DNA of 64,000 bases from the NCBI RefSeq assembly GCF_009689585.1, contig NZ_AP018694.1:1612001-1676000 (forward strand). The letters are read 5' to 3'. The DNA is from Aquipluma nitroreducens (GTDB lineage Bacteria > Bacteroidota > Bacteroidia > Bacteroidales > Prolixibacteraceae). The notes beneath the pieces were generated by a model, which worked only from the letters and a program-made list of their open reading frames with translations, was not told the DNA's origin and searched no databases. This document shows, piece by piece, positions 59,886 through 64,000 of the stretch. Numbering within the stretch: the stretch's first letter is position 1; each line of letters opens with the position of its first letter. A program made the position numbers and the translations under genes.

Positions 59886-61865
59886 CTACTCATGGAAATC
59901 GTTGCTCAGCACCCTGAATTCCGTTCGCCGGTCAAGCATCTTAGCTATTTCCTGCTGTTCGGGGGTGAGCTTCAGGATAAATGCTTCGTTCAGCTCATCT
60001 CCTTTTTTCAGGAAGTCGTATTGTTTGGCGATAGTTTTGGTTACTTTCTTCGGCCAGGTTTCGCCGTATCCTTTGGCTACCAATCGTCCGGAAGTAATTC
60101 CCTTCGAAATCAGGTAATCAACCACCGATTGTGCACGTTTTTGCGAAAGATCGGAGTTGAACTGATCGCTGCCCACAAAGTCGGTGTGCGCCATCAGCTC
60201 GATTTTGATGGTTGGGTTTAGTACAAGTAACTGAACGACCGAATCGAGAGCCAGTTTTGATTCTTCGGTAATTTGATAACTTCCGGTGGCATAATTGATG
60301 TTGTTTACCTTGATCGGCTCGTCGGTTGGCGAGAGTTTAAAGATGAATTTGAAATCTTTGCTGTCCGTCAATCCAACGGTGGAAGTCCGTACTTTATCAT
60401 TCAGGTAACCGTCTTTAAAAGCGGCAATCACATAATCAGTTTCAGGTTTTAACTTATATTGAAACCGGCCTCCGTTTGCCCTAACTTTCAGGCTTGTACC
60501 ATCGGTTCCGATGATGCGTACCATCGCACCGTCAATTTTCTGATCGGTTTCTTTATTGAAGATTTCGCCGGAAGCATTGAATACTTTTGGAGGAAGATAA
60601 AATGAATAAATATCATCGCTTTTCGAGCCTTTACGGTTGGACGAGAACATCCCCTTTTCAACTTCACCTTTGATAAAAGTAATTCCAAAATCGTCGCCCG
60701 GGGAGTTGATTGGAGCCTTCATGTTTTCAACATGCCACTTTTTATCTTCTCCCATTACAGCTTTAAAGATGTCGAGTCCTCCAATACCGGGATGGAAATT
60801 GGACGAAAAATACAAATCGCCATTCTCGCGGATATATGGGAACATTTCGTCGCCCGGAGTGTTGATTTCGGGGCCTAAATTTACTGGCTTGTCGAAAGCA
60901 TTTCCTTTACCCTTTGCCATCCAGATGTCTTTACCACCATAGCCTCCGGGGCGATCCGACACAAAATAAAGTTCAGTGCCATCAGCGCTTAACGAAGGAT
61001 GCGCTGCAATTATGCTGTCGCCAACCAATTCAAGTTTTGTTGGCTCCGACCATGCCCCTCTCGATTGATTGGCCACAAGTAATTCAGAACCTATGTCTTT
61101 TGATTTATCATATCTGGCACGAGTGAAAATCATCAAATCACCTCTTGAAGATAGAGTTGCGGCTCCCTCGTCGCTTGCTGTATTAATTGACAGGTTTTCG
61201 TCGAGCAGCTTTGGCGCTTCCCATTTTTGTTTCTGAACTTCAAATTTACTGGTGAATAAATCGGCAAAACGGGTTCCCGTGATGGCGCTCTTTCGTCTTC
61301 CACCGGTTGATGCATCGCGTGTAGAAGTAAATATGACCTCATTGTCGCGCCCTCCAACAAATACAGGACTATAATCATTGTCTCTTGAATTCAGTTCCTT
61401 GACAATATTTACCATATATCGGTTCGGTTTATCCAGCCAGGTGGTCGCCACCTTACTGGCTTCCAACCCATTTTTCGCATATTGATCGTCGGGGTTTACT
61501 CCCAGGTAAGTTTGATACCAAACAATGGCGTCTTCATATTTTTGAGTGGCCTTCAGGCAATCGGCGTAATGAAGCATGCAAATTGGATCGGAATTCTTTT
61601 GCTTGATGGCATTTTTATACCAAACAGCCGCTTTTGCAAAATCGCTTAAGTGATAATATGCTTCGCCCACGCGAAAAGCAATATTGCTTTTTTCGTTTCG
61701 TAGTTTTTGACTGCGATAGGCCTTTTTATATTTTTCGATGGAATTAAAATATTCGCCAATTTCGTATGAAGTGGCTGCCGAATTCAAGTATTTGCGAGCC
61801 GAACATGAGCCAAGTAAAATGACCAGAAGGATAAGTAATATTTTAGGAAAAGCCGGGTTCTTCAT
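59886..61865 (-). CDS. porE: PorE-like OmpA family lipoprotein (type IX secretion)
   Basis: A 659-residue lipoprotein (lipobox LLGSCSARK, Cys about residue 21). In order: TPR-like repeats (about 25-140; SYEIGEYFNSIEKYKKAYRS and similar), and a PD40 beta-propeller (about 160-420, with repeated SADGTELYFVSDRPGGYGGK-type units). Then a carboxypeptidase-regulatory-like domain (FNASGEIFNKETDQ) and a C-terminal OmpA domain with TDFVGSDQFNSDLSQKRAQS. This TPR-PD40-CRD-OmpA order is that of PorE, which anchors the type IX machinery to peptidoglycan. It complements SprA in this genome. Confidence 0.9.
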   Translation of the reverse strand: MKNPAFPKILLILLVILLGSCSARKYLNSAATSYEIGEYFNSIEKYKKAYRSQKLRNEKSNIAFRVGEAYYHLSDFAKAAVWYKNAIKQKNSDPICMLHYADCLKATQKYEDAIVWYQTYLGVNPDDQYAKNGLEASKVATTWLDKPNRYMVNIVKELNSRDNDYSPVFVGGRDNEVIFTSTRDASTGGRRKSAITGTRFADLFTSKFEVQKQKWEAPKLLDENLSINTASDEGAATLSSRGDLMIFTRARYDKSKDIGSELLVANQSRGAWSEPTKLELVGDSIIAAHPSLSADGTELYFVSDRPGGYGGKDIWMAKGKGNAFDKPVNLGPEINTPGDEMFPYIRENGDLYFSSNFHPGIGGLDIFKAVMGEDKKWHVENMKAPINSPGDDFGITFIKGEVEKGMFSSNRKGSKSDDIYSFYLPPKVFNASGEIFNKETDQKIDGAMVRIIGTDGTSLKVRANGGRFQYKLKPETDYVIAAFKDGYLNDKVRTSTVGLTDSKDFKFIFKLSPTDEPIKVNNINYATGSYQITEESKLALDSVVQLLVLNPTIKIELMAHTDFVGSDQFNSDLSQKRAQSVVDYLISKGITSGRLVAKGYGETWPKKVTKTIAKQYDFLKKGDELNEAFILKLTPEQQEIAKMLDRRTEFRVLSNDFHE

Positions 61866-62055
61866 TTGATATTAAACGTTTGGCGGTAAAAGTAACCAAT
61901 TTAAATCCATTCTAAAAAAAACGAAAAAGGTTTATTTAAAGTATTCCGAGACGGAATAATTATTTGATTTTTAAGGTTGGGCTTCTCCTTAATCATAAAA
62001 AAGGCCTCCGGAACGAACCGGAAGCCTTGATCTGTATTATTTAATGAATGAAAAA

Positions 62056-64000
62056 CTATCGTACAAATAGTAATTCTCTGTATTTTGGCAATGGCCATAA
62101 TTCATTGTCGACAATCAATTCCAATTTGTCGATGTGGTAACGAATATCATCCAGATATGGTTTTACAGTACTTTCGTAAGCATAAGCCTTTTCTTTTTCA
62201 GATTCGATCACATTGGCCACTTTACGGGCTTCGATCATCTCTTTTACTTTGGCTTTAATTGCTGAAACGTTTCCGCCAATTTCGCGGATCAGTTCAATAC
62301 GTCCGGCTGACAATGTAGCATATTCTTCTTCGCCGAAAACAAGCTTCAGATTTTTTACATTATCAAGCAATGTAGTTTGATACTGTACTGCTGTTGGAAC
62401 GATATGGTTGATAGCTAAATCGCCCAAAACGCGAGCTTCGATCTGAATTTTCTTCGTATACTTTTCAAATTCAACTTCAACACGTCCTTCGATTTCGCGT
62501 TCGGTCAATACACCAGTCTTTCCGAACATTTCAACAACACGTTCGTTGTGATATGCTTCCAATGATGTTGGAACACTTGTTACATTTGTTAAACCGCGAC
62601 GTGCAGCTTCAGCTTTCCATTCTTCGCTGTAACCATTACCATTGAAACGGATATCCTTAGATTCGATGATCAGTTTTTTCAAGATCTGGAAGATCGCTTC
62701 GTCCTTTTTAACACCTGCTTCAATCAAAGCATCAACCTCAACTTTGAATTTAGTCAGCTGATCGGCAATTGCAGTATTTAAAACAATCATAGCACCACCG
62801 CAGTTTGCAGAAGAACCTACAGCGCGGAATTCAAAGCGGTTACCTGTGAATGCAAATGGGGAAGTACGGTTACGGTCTGTAGTATCCAGAATAATTTCAG
62901 GGATACGGCCAATATTTAACTTCAAAGCAGTTTTTTCTTCAGGAGTCATTTTGCGGTCAACAACTGATTCTTCCATCAGATCTAACATCTTAGAGATTTC
63001 AGTTCCAAGGAAAGCAGAAATGATTGCCGGAGGAGCTTCGTTTGCGCCCAAACGGTGTGAGTTGGGAGCATTCATAATGCTGGCAAGCAACAAATCCTGA
63101 TTTACATGTAATGCTTTCAGCGTGTTGATCACAAAAGTCAGGAATTGCAAGTTCGATTTTGGGTTTTTCCCTGGAGAAAACAAGTTTACACCTGTATCAG
63201 TAGAAAGTGACCAGTTGTTGTGTTTTCCTGATCCGTTGATACCTGCAAATGGTTTTTCGTGGAAAAGAACAGCGAAGTTATGACGACGAGCGATTTTTTT
63301 CATCAAGTCCATGATCATCTGGTTGTGGTCATTCGCAAGATTCAACTCTTCGTAGATAGGAGCAAGTTCGAACTGGTTTGGTGCAACCTCGTTGTGACGG
63401 GTTTTTACCGGAATACCCAATTTGAATGCTTCATTTTCCAAATCTTCCATAAAACGGAAAACACGTGTTGGAATTGAACTGAAATAGTGGTCGTCCAACT
63501 GCTGATCTTTCGAGGCTGAGTGTCCCATCAACGTGCGTCCGGTTAACATCAAGTCGGGACGAGCCATAAACAAAGCTTCGTCAACAAGGAAATATTCCTG
63601 TTCCCAACCTAAATTAGCGTTTACTTTGGTCACATTTTTATCGAACAACTGGCAAACTTCAGTCGCAGCTTTGTCAACAGCAGCAATTGCACGTAACAAA
63701 GGAGTTTTATAATCGAGAGCTTCACCTGTATAAGAAATGAAAATCGTTGGGATAGTTAATGTATTGTCAACAATGAAAGCCGGAGATGATGGATCCCATG
63801 CAGTATAACCACGTGCTTCGAATGTCTGACGGATACCACCACTTGGGAAAGAAGAAGCATCAGGTTCTTGCTGAGATAACATTGATCCAGATAATGTTTC
63901 AACCACGGTACTATTCTCACCATGAACAATAAATGCATCATGTTTTTCGGCAGTACCATCAGTCAATGGATGAAACCAGTGTGTAATGTGTGTTGCTCCG
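62056..64000 (-). CDS. glnN: Glutamine synthetase type III (partial, 5' end beyond window)
   Basis: A type III glutamine synthetase (GlnN), making glutamine from glutamate, ammonia and ATP. About 648 codons are present; the N-terminus lies beyond the window, since the reading frame stays open to the edge (THWFHPLTDGTAEKHDAF just before the break). Landmarks are GGIRQTFEARGYTAWDPSSP, NLGWEQEYFLVDEALFMARP (Glu ligand), FAGINGSGKHNNWSLSTDTG, RLGANEAPPAIISAFLG and RNRTSPFAFTGNRFEFRAVG. Length about 730 is typical of the class, which is common in Bacteroidota. Confidence 0.96.
   Translation of the reverse strand, partial: GATHITHWFHPLTDGTAEKHDAFIVHGENSTVVETLSGSMLSQQEPDASSFPSGGIRQTFEARGYTAWDPSSPAFIVDNTLTIPTIFISYTGEALDYKTPLLRAIAAVDKAATEVCQLFDKNVTKVNANLGWEQEYFLVDEALFMARPDLMLTGRTLMGHSASKDQQLDDHYFSSIPTRVFRFMEDLENEAFKLGIPVKTRHNEVAPNQFELAPIYEELNLANDHNQMIMDLMKKIARRHNFAVLFHEKPFAGINGSGKHNNWSLSTDTGVNLFSPGKNPKSNLQFLTFVINTLKALHVNQDLLLASIMNAPNSHRLGANEAPPAIISAFLGTEISKMLDLMEESVVDRKMTPEEKTALKLNIGRIPEIILDTTDRNRTSPFAFTGNRFEFRAVGSSANCGGAMIVLNTAIADQLTKFKVEVDALIEAGVKKDEAIFQILKKLIIESKDIRFNGNGYSEEWKAEAARRGLTNVTSVPTSLEAYHNERVVEMFGKTGVLTEREIEGRVEVEFEKYTKKIQIEARVLGDLAINHIVPTAVQYQTTLLDNVKNLKLVFGEEEYATLSAGRIELIREIGGNVSAIKAKVKEMIEARKVANVIESEKEKAYAYESTVKPYLDDIRYHIDKLELIVDNELWPLPKYRELLFVR

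Noticed and set aside
1-64000. CRISPR array, rRNA, tRNA, prophage or insertion sequence
   Set aside because: I found no regularly spaced repeats, no conserved RNA gene sequences, and no transposase, integrase or phage structural gene.

Overview
This is a chromosomal stretch of a member of the Bacteroidota, most likely an environmental Bacteroidales/Marinilabiliales-type organism (the lineage is my inference). The reasons are a full-length sprA and a PorE-like protein (type IX secretion), a type III glutamine synthetase, DUF4294 and DUF1080 proteins, near absence of Shine-Dalgarno sequences, several promoters with the Bacteroidota -7 box TAnnTTTG, and many dispersed palindromic intergenic repeats typical of these genomes. 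I see no rRNA, tRNA, CRISPR array, prophage or intact insertion sequence.

Layout. 1-7122 (minus strand): a complete tryptophan operon trpE-G-D-C-F-B-A (trpA runs off the left edge), preceded by a leader with two Trp-codon-rich leader peptides in series, each followed by a terminator-like hairpin. This apparent tandem attenuator is the most striking find. Almost every junction inside the operon holds a different dispersed repeat. 7273-16967 (minus): pdxA-ruvA-sprA and a small MliC-like lipoprotein. 17109-19596 (minus): a hypothetical protein, a DUF1080 lipoprotein, a 33-residue Lys-rich protein too short for normal ORF calling, and a PemK/MazF-type toxin-antitoxin pair. 19705-27257 (plus): an efflux operon of TetR, TolC, HlyD/YbhG-like lipoprotein, two ABC ATPases and two ABC-2 permeases. 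Two matching TetR operators lie upstream, and a frameshifted four-helix-bundle gene flanked by direct repeats sits between the permeases.

27350-32791: an FMN-binding secreted protein diverges from a secreted alkaline-phosphatase-fold protein that has lost its catalytic residues. Then come a SUI1/YciH factor, a racemase-like protein lacking both family cysteines, a class-C beta-lactamase-like lipoprotein and a low-molecular-weight tyrosine phosphatase. 32863-37681: a Cys-rich PAS/LuxR-type regulator, an exported peroxiredoxin, and a papain-like protease coupled to an M19-like metallopeptidase. 37698-47738: rlmN, an FAD/NAD oxidoreductase, a split ThrE-type exporter, a repeat-containing exported protein, ispE, a YitT protein, an M23 peptidase with a structured 5' UTR, a SpoU-type RNA methyltransferase and an arginine-deiminase family enzyme.

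47947-64000: a DUF4294 protein, an initiating glycosylphosphotransferase next to a Gfo/Idh-like protein, pcm, an MBL hydrolase, a small YciI-like protein, gcvP, an outer-membrane protein, a SatD-like/DUF3307-like pair behind a duplicated operator, an S41 peptidase, the PorE-like OmpA lipoprotein and glnN (5' end beyond the window). Most genes are housekeeping; regulatory and degenerate-enzyme features give the novelty.
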